A stretch of DNA of 64,000 bases. Source: Sphagnum compactum. Its lineage: Eukaryota > Bryophyta > Sphagnopsida > Sphagnales. How positions within the stretch are numbered: position 1 is the stretch's first letter; each line of letters opens with the position of its first letter. The DNA is taken from assembly GCA_965153455.1 (NCBI GenBank), contig OZ234500.1:9114001-9178000 (forward strand), read 5' to 3'. The notes beneath the pieces are model-generated. The model searched no databases. It saw only the letters and a list, made by a program, of their open reading frames with translations, and was not told the DNA's origin. A program made the translations under genes and the position numbers. This document shows positions 38,886-51,500 of this stretch, piece after piece.

Positions 38886-41390
38886 ATTATTCTGGTGAAC
38901 ATTTTCAAGGCTCACATGAAATGCATGCAAATAATTGCAAATGCATTTATGAGCTCAAACCCTTTTGTGATGTGTTAACATGTTTGCACTAAAGTTGGGT
39001 GTGCATACAATGTTGTCACTAAAATTGTAGTCATGAATTTTAATACGAATGCAACAATTGGTATCAGAGAATGGGCTCACTTGGCATAACATGGTTGCTA
39101 ATGTGTGTGATACCTTTGTGTTTTCATATATTCATTGACATTGAACTTTCATAATTTAATCTCAAAATTGGATATTTTGTTTTCTTACAACTCTAGGGTT
39201 TTGTAATTTTTTATAAACATGGAAAATCAAATGTGTGATATGGTTTTCTCGTAATTCACATTAATATTTTTCAACTATGTTTTAAGCTTTTGAATTGAAC
39301 AATATTTACATATTCAAATTACACTTTAAACACATGCGTAACACATTGTGACTTTTTCATTTTGTATATTTTAATGTTGAAAAATGAATTCATTTGGGGA
39401 ATGCAAAAACATTTTTTGTAAATTTTTTGAGTTTCTTTGCAATGAATGAAGACCAATTAATTCAAAGGAATTTCATTTTGAACATTCAAGATTTTCAAAA
39501 AGTTAATTCACAAAGTGAAAATTCATGTTGAGAATCATTTGAACATTTTCCCTGGACTCTTAAACACTTCCACTTCATATGGGTGAATGTTGCACTTTCT
39601 ATAGCCCTTACCATGTCTTAAACTTACATTCAACCTAATTCATTTTGAACTTTCATCTTACCTTCAATTTCATTAAAACATTTTCTTCTTATTCTTAGGA
39701 ATCCATCATGTAACTAAATTAGGGCACGACATAGGGTTACTTTCATAACCTTTTTGGTTGTTTGATGTACCATTGAAATGCCATCCATAGCTACCTAAGC
39801 CAAATTTGGAAGGAATTGAAAATTCCATTACTTGAAAATTAGTCATTTGGTAATGTATTTATCAATATGTTATGTCACAACCTAGCTAGGATTTTGTGCA
39901 ACGTGTGAGGTCATGTACAACGTGGTAAGGACCTTATATGTATGATAAGAGACCCATATGAACGGTTTCATGGATTTGAGCATTATGATTGCAGGTGGTA
40001 GGCCTAAATAACATGGGCAAGGACCTATGGAGCCCCACATTTTAGTAAATCACCCTATGTAAAGAATGTGGGAAAAAAGTTTCATTCTTTTGTTTGAGGT
40101 TTCTTTCAAACCATTCAAAGTTTGAAAAAAAATGTTAAATGACGAAAAAAAAATAAAGTGGAAAGTTATAAGGGTAAGACAAGCGTGAAAATAAATTGTT
40201 GCCCATTTTGTAACTTAACAAATGTATTATGCTTTGTGAACAAATGTTGACATAATTATAAGCAATTAATTCACATGGAATAAACACATTCAATTTTTTA
40301 AAATTTTCCAAAATTACTTATGCAATCTTTTGTAATTATCATCCTTAATATACGTTAACAAAATTGATAGGTTTTGTTAAATGTACAATATATTAAAACC
40401 CATTTAAGTGACAATCCGTGGAACAAAAATGAGTTCAAATAGTTATTTCATGAAAATGGATATTTAGAAAGTAATGTTCAAACATTGCAAGAAATTCTCA
40501 TATTAACAATTGGTTTTACAATTAATTTTTATTCAAAAATGCCACATTCAACTAGGGTAGATTTGCAATATAATGAACCATTGTAAGTTTAAACACTGCT
40601 AAAAAATACACAAATTGATTTTCCCCTAAACTTCAAATTAAAAGTTAATAGATATTTTCCATGTTGTGTAATATAAATTCTTAAATGATATAAAAATTTG
40701 AATAATTTTCATTAAGTTATGAGGGTTGAAAAGGACTAATTTAACATTGTAACCAATCATGAGTATCTTGTACCATAAGGAATCTTGTCCACTCCAACCC
40801 ATGCATTTGTGACTAATGTGATTGTCTTTTGTGGCACCCAGTGAAAATGACTTGTAATTACATAAATGACTATAAAGCGATTTGTAGTCGCATATGTGAT
40901 TTAAATTTGTGACTAATGTTGATTTTGGATGAAAATGAAGATGAAAAGTACATTTATATCATTCATTTTTAGTGACATCTCAAAATAAATGAAAATGTAG
41001 TTGTTTCTATAGCTTGGAAAGTGATTCATAGACCATTGGACACTATGTGACATCTTTTCAACTTGATTTGTGACTATAAATCCTAGTTGTAAATGTACAT
41101 GTAATCAAATGTGAAAAAATATGAGTTAGCCAATGAAATTATTAGATTTAGTGGTCTAATATTTTTCCCTTAACTTTTTTCAATGAACTAATTAGTAAAT
41201 GTGTGTAGGGTTTAATGGGTTTGTGAAAATTTCAAAAAAACCATGGCAATTAATGATAGAAATGGACCATTTTGAAATTTCTAACATTATAAGGTCCTTC
41301 ATAATTTATAATTAGGTGTGAGAAAAATAAATTTATCATCCATTTTTTAAGGCATCCGTTGATAGATGAAAACATAATTGTTTTTGCAAT
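38886..41390. other. AT-rich intergenic, nothing recognised
   Basis: No gene-like frames exceed chance length and no complete transposon ends were recognised. Confidence 0.5.
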
Positions 41391-41399
41391 TAGTCATGT

Positions 41400-41940
41400 A
41401 AACAAAAGGTAGTAGGTAGCAAGTAATAAATAAGGCTAGGTAGTAGGTAATATATATGTGGTTAAGTGGTAGGTATTTTATCATATTGATATGTCATATT
41501 TTTTTAATTAATTAATCAATTAGGTAGGTTATGTAATAGATAATAAATATTAGCTAGGTCATATGTAAGCAAGTTAATCAGTAGTAAATATTTTATTATG
41601 TTAAATGAAATAATGTTATGTTTAATTAATTAATTAGTCTAGGTAATTAATCAATTAGTAAATTGTAATTTGTAAAGTAGTAAATAGTAGACAATATGTA
41701 TGTGGGCTAAATGATAGGTATTTTATCATGTTGATATGTGATAATGTTTTTGTATTAATTACTTAATTAAGTAGGCTATGTACGTAATTAATTTAACTAT
41801 TAAATTGATAGTAGGTAGTAAATAGCCAGTAGGTCATAATTATGTGGGTTAAATATAGGCACTTTGTCATGTTGATGTGTGATTTTGAATTAATTACTTA
41901 TTAAATAATTAAGTAGTAGGCAATAGGAGTAATTTATGGT
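41400..41940. repeat. AT-rich tandem repeat of ~115-141 bases
   Basis: The block 'taggtattttatcatgttgatatgtgat' recurs near 41470, 41588 (degenerate), 41717 and 41858. It is followed each time by an ATTAATTAATTA-type stretch and preceded by TAGTAGGTAGTAA-type sequence. Four diverged tandem copies best explain this. Confidence 0.6.
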
Positions 41941-44000
41941 CCATTTATATATATCATACATTTAAATAACATTTTTTTGGGTACAATTATGATCTATTAT
42001 AAGCAAATTTGTATAATATAATTTCTTAAATCAAATAGAGGTTTGAGATGTGAAAATACATAATTTTATTTTTACATACAATTTATATCATAATTTAAAG
42101 TAAAACTTAAGATGTTATATGTGTAAACATAGTAAAATTTACAGTTCATTAAAATAAATTATTATATGGCATTAGTTTCTTAAAATTAATATAAATTATC
42201 TAGATTAATATTTTATATCAAAAATGATATGGCTAATACAAATTTTTTTATTATACACCTATTATTAAAATTATATATCACATGTTTAAATTAAATTCTA
42301 TCAGTAAAATGATGGTATAACAAAAGAATTGTATCATATAATTTTTAGAATAAAAAAGAGGTTGAAAATATGAAAGATATATATTTTATTATTATATTAT
42401 CCATTTATAAATCATGTGTTTAAATTTGTTTTTCCAAGGAATGGTCATTGAAATGGTATTCAATATGAAATTCAATTTTTTTCTTTTCAAATCAATTTTT
42501 TTAAAGGGAAAAACAAATATTTGTGTGCATTATTGAAAGAGATTTAAGATTAAACTTTAATCTTATCATTTGGACAAAATCTTAATAAGATATCAAATAC
42601 CAAAAATGATGTTTTGTATCATGTTTTAAATGAAATAAGCTAAATATAATGCATATTATTTTGTCACAACAAGTGGGATGGCTTGGTGATAAAAGAATTG
42701 ATCTCCATCCTTGTGGTTTAAAGATCAATTCTCACAAATGACATGGGTTATGGTCAACAATAGGATGTTGACTAAATATTCTTTGCTTACATAGTTAACA
42801 TAAGTTAAATGCTTATTAAGTGGGCTTAAGTAAGCATAATAGGTGGCATGCATAACAACATAAACTAGTTTTTTGAGCCTAACCTAAAATGCAACAATTG
42901 AATGAAAGCTGACCTAAAGGAATCCAATGAAAATTCTTGGTCTAAGCCAGGTTGGAAATCTAACAAAGAGTTTTAGTAAGGAGAGGACAAATCTAAAAGG
43001 TGAAACACTTGCAAAACATTCATGGCTTTAGAGGAAGCTACAGTCAAAGCAAAGGGAGCAAGAATCTTAGTGGCACAAGCATACTCTTGGCACAACCTAA
43101 GGCAAAACTCCATCCAAGATCCATAGACGAATATAATCCTAAAAGCATTCACATAGGAGGATGAAGAAGATAGTAGTTACACATTAATCACAGTATAATT
43201 GCAAATCCTTGCTAAATTTAACGAAGTTGGTAAGTAGTTGTAAAAATAGTTGCAAACGACACATAGTTGCATGTAGTTGCAAATAGGATGGTTGCATATC
43301 CCCACATTTTTTCTAGTGAGACAACGTGGAAGGGGTGAGATTAAAATTAGTGAGTGCTTCAAGATGGGCATCCGTCAAAGGGGTTCAAATTGGGAAAAGA
43401 ATCACTACAACGGCTTGTGCCCGAAAAATATGCTTCACTTAAAGCTCCTCCCAATCACTTGTTAAGAATTGTCGTAATCACGCCTTAATTTCTCTATGGC
43501 TACATGTATCACCACAAGGGGGAAAAAGGAGACACCACTACAGGAATAATCAGCAAAGGTGCCAAGTAGCCACATCAAAAGGATACCCAGCCAAACAATC
43601 AAGGGAAAGCCAAAAAAACAACTTCACCTCTTACTTCAAAATTGAAAGGATGGGCACATACAAAACAGGGATAAAAAAGACCCAAATGGAAAGCTCCAAG
43701 GGGTCCGAAGTTGAAACCCAAGCTCAAGCTAAAGGCAAGGGAGAAAAGTAAGAACAAAATCAAAGGGAGGCTATTCAACAAGAAAGAAATTAGCATATAT
43801 ATTTGGCAATGCTTCTAATGATGCACCATACCATGATGCAAAAACAAGACTCCACAACCAAGAACATGAAATGTCATGCTCAACAAGAGGCCCCATCAAG
43901 AAAAAAAATAGGCCCACAAATTCCTTGGTCCTATTTGTGTGCCTTGTGGTCCCCACCATAAGCCCTTGGCTAGACCCCTCTCTAGGCCTTCGGCTTGCCT
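41941..44000. other. AT-rich intergenic, nothing recognised
   Basis: Short frames only. The part from 43.0 to 44.0 kb is less AT-rich and may be decayed transposon, but I recognise no protein motif. Confidence 0.4.
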
Positions 44001-45320
44001 AATGGTCACTGTCATTGTCTTGTTTGTTTACAAGCGATGCTTCAAATCTATGTTGTCATTGTTGTCATCTTCATCTTGTCTCTTGGTGGAGGACCTTCAA
44101 GCTTTGCAATGAACCCATGACAATGGCAACAACAACAGTCTCTGAAGAACAACATTGGGAAATGATTATGTCAACACTGAATCATGCGAAAGAACCATGT
44201 CTAGATAGAATACTTTTACTAGCGGGCCATACGCTGGCGTTCCCTTTCTCTTTTTGATATTCAGAAGTGTTGTGTTGCAAAGAACTACCCAAGGATGACA
44301 ACTAATCTAGCTAGTTCTAGTCTTAGTCTTGCAACAAAGTTTTGTGAAACCTTAAACCCTAAACCCATCCAGCAATACCTTTAGTTCACAACTTCTTAAT
44401 CTCTGAAACCAACTTTGCCATCTCCCTCACCTCCAGACATTTGGCGATCGTTTTCAGCTCTAACACAACTAGCCAGCAACAAACTGAAGCCAAGCTAATT
44501 GAGATTTTTTTTTATTGGCTTCTTCTTCTTCTTGTGTTGCACAAGCTTTCCTAGGAATGAAGAGTCTGGCTTATTGATCAAGAGCAGCAAGTGAAAAGTA
44601 TAGTTTAGCTATAGTATGATGGAGCAGATGAGAAATATAATTTTGCTACAGTTTAATGGATACATGCAGCTTCATCATGTCTGGGTTTGTATGACTGATC
44701 TCCCAATATTGCAACTACTCAAACCCTCATGCCAATCAAATTGATCAACCATGGGTCTGATGAGAACCCTTTAGTTGAGCATCAACATCTCCACCAATTG
44801 CAGTTACTTCCACCACACATCCCCCTGCATTTCAATGAGCTGTGCAGAAACCACCATCGTAGGAGGTCAACCTCTGCAAACCCTAACATAGCACCTACTC
44901 TCTCTCTTCCCCCTACTCCTATCACTAAATACTACCACCACCCCCAACGATTTCTACAAACCTCCTCCCAGCATTGAGCTTTGTAAATTGCACATCATGG
45001 GGTTACTCCTTGAGCGTGTGCAAGCAGCCATTTGTGCCCTTCCAAGCTCTCACTGCACTCCAAACCTGCGAATCCCTTCTAGACTCCACACTCCCATAGA
45101 TCCTCTCAACCTCGACCGCATACCTCAACCGCATTCAAGACTGCAACCAGTTTGGGCATGCGTCGCGATGCGCGCTCTCACCACCATCGCCGCATGTGCA
45201 TTTCAGAGCATTTCCTCTGGATACTGGATTAGCTTCTGGCAGCTTGAGGGTTCTTTTTCGATCTCTCTCTCTTAGAGTTGGACAGTGGATTAAATGTTGG
45301 CAACTTGAAAGCCCTCTAGA
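44001..45320. other. Intergenic with weak exon-like composition, nothing assigned
   Basis: Two plus-strand frames (44729-44977 and 44988-45275) are open but Pro/His/Ser-rich with no recognised motif. I found no splice partner or homologous feature, so I leave them unassigned. Confidence 0.4.
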
Positions 45321-45324
45321 TCTC

Positions 45325-45510
45325 AATGCTCTGATGGGCTGTCAGGCAAATTACAACCCATAACCTTCGACTTCAATTCATTAGTGAACTACTAGTTAGC
45401 ACAGGGTACCCACCCTGGGCTCTCGTTGATCTTATTATCTACCATTCAAAAGCCTCATAGTTTTGAACATCTGCATTGTAATCTCAAGGAGGCCAGCTCG
45501 ACCCACCAGC
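45325..45510. repeat. Dispersed repeat, copy 3
   Basis: Related to 9528-9700: the blocks 'gctgtcagg', 'ctactagttag', 'gggtaccc...cctgggctctc' and, more weakly, 'tcatag...ctcaaggagg' occur in the same order. No terminal repeats were identified. Confidence 0.5.
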
Positions 45511-45596
45511 ACCCATGGAGTATGGATGGATGGTGTGTGGACAGGAAACACGTTTTAAATGTATTCCTTCCTGTTCCATTGCTGACCAGAGTGGTA

Positions 45597-45653
45597 GGTA
45601 GATGCATGTGAATGGTTGGTTAGCTGTGTACCAACCATTCGCATGCATCTACC
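45597..45653. repeat. Near-perfect 24-bp hairpin
   Basis: The left arm 45597-45620 (GGTAGATGCATGTGAATGGT then TGGT) pairs with the right arm 45630-45653, with one mismatch that would be a G-U pair in RNA. A 9-base loop separates them. It could be a tiny foldback transposon, a terminus hairpin or a small-RNA precursor. Confidence 0.85.
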
Positions 45654-45794
45654 TTCCTGGTAGGCACCAAGGGGGCTTACCGACATACGTACCTACATAC
45701 TTACAAACCATTTATAGGTAGTTCCCAACTTATACCTATGAATTTTGTTGTTTTTTTGGTGATTCTGTGTGTGGGTGGGTGTGTTCTTTTTTTT

Positions 45795-46135
45795 CCTCTC
45801 TTTTTGGAGTTTGCTTGTTTTGTTTTCAGAGAGTACGGGATTTTGTTTGTTTTGTTTTCCAGGGACTGTTGATTTTTTATCGTTTTTCAGAGAGTAGAGA
45901 TTCTTCTTGTTTTTCTTTTTCAGAGATTTTGTCTGTTTTGCTTTGTTTTTCAAGATACTAGATTTTGATTTTGTTCTGTTTTCCAGAGAGAATGGATTTT
46001 CTTTTCCTTGTGTTCTCTTTCAGAAACTGTGGATTTCATTTGTTGTTGGTTTGCTTTGAAAAGAGTTTCCATTTTGCACTTCTTTTGTTTTCCTTAAAAG
46101 TGCTTCTTTTTGTTTTGTTTCTCTTAGTGCCAATT
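45795..46135. repeat. T-rich degenerate minisatellite
   Basis: The phrase GTTTTGTTTTTCAGAGAGTA-GATTTT recurs about eight times at 30-45-base spacing. It produces an artefactual Phe/Leu-rich frame on the plus strand and a Lys-rich frame on the minus strand. No gene is implied. Confidence 0.65.
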
Positions 46136-46190
46136 TTTATTCCTTTTTTGGCAGCTTCTCTGATCAATGCAGACAGAGACAAAAAGAGAA

Positions 46191-46209
46191 ACACACACAC
46201 ACACACACA
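46191..46209. repeat. (AC)n microsatellite
   Basis: Nine to ten AC units in a row. Confidence 0.9.
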
Positions 46210-46578
46210 GCCTTGGATGCCAGTTTCTGTACTAGAGAATGGTCAAGCCCTGCCCATTATGTTGGGCAAGGGCAAGAACATTCCATGATATTAAGGCCTA
46301 GGGTGGCAGATTCAACAATTTAAAGAAAATTTCATGTTGTGCAGACACATTTTAGTCACTATTACAAGTATGATCATCACTGGAAGATTATGTCATACAA
46401 TATGTTCAAGAAAATGAAATTATAATCTGCCACCCCAGACCTTAATGTCTCCGAGAGAAAAGGAGCACTGATCTTTGTTGTTGTTTGGCAAGGGTGGGAT
46501 GGTTGGCTGATTGCATCTGAATTGAAATTGTCTTCAATTTCAAAGAAGACCACAAGGTTGACTTGTGGAGGCAAGAGA

Positions 46579-46593
46579 GGGGGGGGGGGGGGT
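46579..46593. repeat. Poly-G run
   Basis: About 12-14 consecutive G. Its length may be unreliable in the assembly. Confidence 0.8.
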
Positions 46594-46979
46594 CATTCAA
46601 TAGTTCGACACTAATTGAAACTGACATGAGCCTTCTCCCCTACTTACACCATGCATACTGGTTCCTTCCTTTAGAAGTGAAACTCCTTACATGGAGAATT
46701 GCAACACTAGGAGGCTTTGTCTGATCATCCATCATCTTTTATAGGTATATAAATTGTTTCAACCCAAGGAGCTTAACATCATGATCTTGTATGATCTAAT
46801 GTATCCACCTAAGTTTACCAATAATCTGATTGTTGAATACATTGATACAATCCAAAGACCTTATGGAGAGCTCAGAAATTTGATCGAATTGAGGGCAATT
46901 GGGAGAGACACATACCAACTCTAGTGAAGCACACTAGGACGAGATGTGCCCGAATAGCTGGTAACACTGAGGGGTTGTG

Positions 46980-48120
46980 TTAAACCCCCATGATGCCGAA
47001 AAAGAGGCTATGCTTATTCACATCTGCTTCAGGCAAATCATCAAGGGTGGACAAGTAGCTTAGAGAACTGGAATTTGGTTGTTTCATCAAAGGCAAGGAA
47101 CTTGTCCCCACTGCCTGGCAGTTGTCAAGTGAGTCACTCATGATCCGCTTCCAAGACTCTAGCACACCCAATGCACCAACTTCATCAGGACAGTACTATC
47201 ATTACAATACATGTGCTCCAGTAGTATTTGGAGCATATGACACTTCATTTGCTGGTACACTTGCTGGACACAGTCCTAGCCACTCTGCAGCAATGGTATT
47301 AGCATTGAGGTTGTGGTGGCCTCATGCTCTTTTCATTGCAACAGTTTTCACACTTTCTAGCTGCCATTGACCTCACACAGATTAACTAACAGTATAAGCA
47401 AATAGACATGAGGCCATATCCACTCCCCATCATGCAGCAACAACATTTGGAAAGGCTGCTTCTGGAGTAGCCAAATTGTCATTCCAGCAGGGATCTAGAC
47501 AATAGATCCCTCAGCTTCTGCTACTTGCTGGCATTATGTCTGCCAATTGGAACTACAAACCTTGAATTGGTACATGAGCTTTCAAATGATTTCAGTTGAT
47601 GTTGGAAGATGCGTGAAACTTAGTGATGAGATTAGCATCCCTTTGATCCAGAGTCAATTCTTCTTATGCAAGGAAGATACTGAGACATAGCAGCACTTTC
47701 AAATGCATCTGGTTCCAGAAGCATGGTGGAGGTTCAAACTTACCAGGGCCTTGATCATCTTGGAAGTAAAATCCATGTACTTCCTCTTGTACCTTCTGCA
47801 CTATTGAGGGTATTGTGTCACACTGACCCCTGGTTGCCTTCTGGGATTCCTGAAACATCATAGGAAAACAGGAATCTACCACCATGGTTAGACTCACTCT
47901 TGATTTCTCCTTGTTGCACATGATATTACATTCATCAATGGCAAATGAAGCCAGATACAATTCTGATGTGGTTACCTTTCTGGTGCCTCTACTAAAGAGC
48001 TCTGGTCTGAAAGTGCACTCAGCCATCTCCATGTCCTGTTTTTCCTTGCACATTTCTTCGACCTTCCGTTGCCTTTCCTCTCTATCCATGCATATTAGCT
48101 TGTACCATTGACCGTTTGAG
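46980..48120 (-). pseudogene. Two exons related to the adjacent CTFxP gene (remnant or separate gene)
   Basis: Exon A (47976-48120) has an AG acceptor and an AAG|GTAACC donor. It encodes a charged helix followed by EMAECTFRPELFSRGTRK. Exon B (46980-47114) begins after an AG, continues in matching phase, and ends with a stop after a Ser-rich tail containing LSTLDDLPEADVNKHS. The CTFRP motif resembles the CTFKP and TFQP motifs of the gene just upstream, but these exons lie beyond that gene's stop codon. No first exon was found. It may be the surviving 3' part of a tandem duplicate, an alternative 3' end, or the end of a gene whose start I missed. Confidence 0.45.
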
Positions 48121-48537
48121 CTGCACATGCATGACAGTGCTGATCATCAGTCAAATCTACTCAAACAGAATGTACATCCAGGTGTACAAAAACAAATTGC
48201 ATCACAGAAATGCACTAATATGACAGGCAAGCTGGTGATGATACTGTTGCCTAGTGTGTGTGACTTCTTTGCAGCAGCTGCTAGAGGCTATGCTGTGTAA
48301 CAGGTTGAGCAGCAAGCAACTTTGGATGACCATCAACAAGTAAACAACTTCAAATTCAATGAACAAGCTTCAATTAGCTGTCTACTACATGGGTGTGTGA
48401 AGTGAAAAACACCAGTGTACCTAGGTGTGACACTGAAGTGGTCTGTGCTGCAGTCTTATGAAAGAACACAAAATACAAATTAACAACGAGCCCTTTCTCC
48501 CCTGCTTAACAAATCTGAATGGTGTGATGAGAATGAC

Positions 48538-51500
48538 CTACTGAAACTTTCGCCTCCGAGTTGCAAGGTTACAAGACAAGTGATCCATCTCAAATTGATG
48601 AGTAAAGCTACTGTGATCAGTGTGATCCTTGTGTTTGGGCCTCGAGTGGACTTTTGCACCCTTTTGTCCAAGTAGCTTTTGTGACTTGGGCCCAACATAA
48701 TGGCAGTTGGCTTGATCTCTCTTTAGTTTTTGATCCCTCTCAGCCAGACTTTCCAATTTGCTATCAAGTGCAGATTTCATTCTATACAAAAACTCCCAAA
48801 TTGGAAGATGTCCTGGGTTCCTCTGCCATCAAAGGTACAAAACATGAGCTATTCAATTGCTGATGTCAGCTGGACAAATTGCAAATTCATTGTTGGCAGG
48901 AGGGGGGAGGTAATACTTGTGCACAACACACTTCATTTTATGGCTGCTCAAGTAATGACCACCTCACATACAGTTGTTGGTATTTGGATTTGAGACCTTT
49001 CAGGTTACTCTGTTACTTGTTCCACTTGACTGCACAACAAAATAATCTCCACTCCTGCCACTCAACACATATGCTGCTTTCCCACTAGGATGAGAGGAAC
49101 TGCTTACATCACTCTGTGGCTTGCGTCCAGTGTGAGGTCTAAAGAACATTCGACCTGTGTTGGGGTCAATTGGTCTGCGAGCCAATTGCTCCTGCAATTT
49201 TTTCTTCTCAGTCAACTTGGAGGCATACTGCAACAGTCTATCAAAGACAGTTTCTTCCTGGGTATTATCTCCATCCATGTCCAACCTCTCAACTTTTCTT
49301 CTGTTGATAGCTGGCTGAAATGTTACTCTGCACCACAGGTCAGAACTAAGTACATAATGAACATTGCTGTTGCAGGTAGAAACAACAGCTTAATGTCAAT
49401 CACATCTACACAGGTCATATAGACAGTGGAAAGCAAGCAGAAACATCATCCAATGGAGTAAATTCACTTGACCTATGTAACCCTAAAATATCTTCTTGAT
49501 CAAATGAATTGGGACCTTGACTTTCAGAGAGGCAAAACTTGCTCTGACCCTTCAGGATACCATTGCATGTACTGAGCTTGTCGGCAACAGCGGCTTTCAG
49601 CATCCATGAACAAAAGTTCAAATCGATTACATGAACCATGTTTGATGTCCTCCCGCCTAACATGACCCATTCTTCGGTGAATTATCTGAGGTTTGAAAGT
49701 GCACTCCTTAAGCTTCGTCTCCCAGAGCTGTCACATTACAAATCAGGCAGTTTGGGTTCCTTCATCAGGTCATGTATTCTTTTGCATACAGTTCCTGCAG
49801 AGTGATGTTTAATGGATTTCTCCTTGTTAAATATGTACCTCATTCCAAAGTTCCTGCAATTGATCCTGCCTTGGCTTCTCTTGACATAGCAGCCTTTTCC
49901 AAACCTGCCCCTGCTCCTGCCTCATGTTCCTTGCTTGCTTGCTTCCACAATCCAAGAATGCAGGACTTCAGCAACAGAGATTGTATGATGAAGCATACTA
50001 CAGAAGACTGAAGAGGAAACCAGACACAAGGATACAAAATCTGAGCTCAAGGATATTCAAGCACCTAATTTCAGGCATCAATGTCAATTGTGCCAGCTCC
50101 CTGGCTTCATCATTTTTCTGCTTCTGTTCCATTAGCTTCATTTGAGTCTTCTTCTTAATAAGACCTTCTGTGTACAATAGTTCACCATAATTCCTATACT
50201 GTTTGGCTGCCCATCCTCTCATCCGCATGATTCTCCATGATTCCTGGTTTGAGAAGTTTGTAGTAAGTCACAGGAGGGCAAATGAATGAGATCCAAAGCA
50301 AACATTGTGCAAAAAAGTACAAAGGAAGACTCCTGCCAAAGCCAACATAAACATGTATGCACCAAATCAAGATTCAATAACTATTGCAACATCAAGAATC
50401 TCAAGAGCTCTTCAGAAAATTGTACCTTGGAGATTCTGGTCCTATCCCTCCCCAATTTCTCCTGGTACAACTCCAGGCTATGCTTTTTGTCTTCCTCTAG
50501 TTTCAGCTTCCGCCTCACAAACTCAGTATATAAGCGGATGCAAACAGCATTCTGTTTCAACATAAGTTGCAAGATGTGCACTTTTCAATTGTTATTTTGC
50601 AGGTGCCCAAAATGTTCTGGCAAAAGTGCCCTAGAAAACTGATATGAGTGGATCCTGGAATGCTCAGGAGGACCACTCTGATTAAGTTGGCAGATCCAAC
50701 TCTGTCATGAGAAATGAGTACTGAAGAAAGTCACTTCTGAGAGTAGTGTGAAATGAGTAGCAGATGAAATTACCGCCCGGTAAGGGACATGACAAGTGTT
50801 GACACTTTTAAGTGTGTCTTCTCTTTTCTGTTCTTCACTGCCAAGTTTGGCAAGGCTTGTAAGAGTTGGAACAATCAGCTGGCTGGATACATTTTTTCGC
50901 ATATAATTTTTCCTTGTCTTCAGAGGTGACAAATGAGCCCTTCCAGATCCCATTTTGTTAGCATCTTTAGATCTTGACAAGGGAAAGTTCACAGATCGGA
51001 AGATGTGGCCACATGGTCTGGCATATTGGGTCTTGCAATCAGATTCATCAGGTTGGATGCAGTCAGAAGCACGCTTGTCTGCTGCACATGTTGGCCACTC
51101 TTCTTCATATGAATGACACTCGTCTTTAGAGCAAAACACAATACCATCGGCCTCCTTACTGCAACAGCAAACAAGGGTGAGAAGCCTTTCTTACAGTAAG
51201 TGCTGCAGATGAACAACTGCTGAGGTACAAGAAATCTTGCCAACTGTTGTTGCACATACAAAATACAGGCATTCAGAATTGGTGACCCTGCAACAGTTTT
51301 GTGTCACTACAGGAAATATCATATTAGTTGTTTGATTACAACCTCCATTTTTGCTAAGTAAGATCAGCATGGCCACTTACAAACAAGGGATTCATTCTTC
51401 AAAGTAACAAAATTTTGTATCAACACCATTTACTGCAGACTTTGTAAGAAGGCATAAAAACCTCTTACAGCAGAGAAGCTCTGCTTGGTAATGTGGAGGA

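Noticed and set aside
45693-46288. Lys-rich (-) and Phe/Leu-rich (+) frames
   Set aside because: They are products of the T-rich minisatellite.
47122-47370. 82-codon plus-strand frame
   Set aside because: It lies largely outside any spliceable context, partly opposite exon B of the CTFxP-related remnant, with no family motif.
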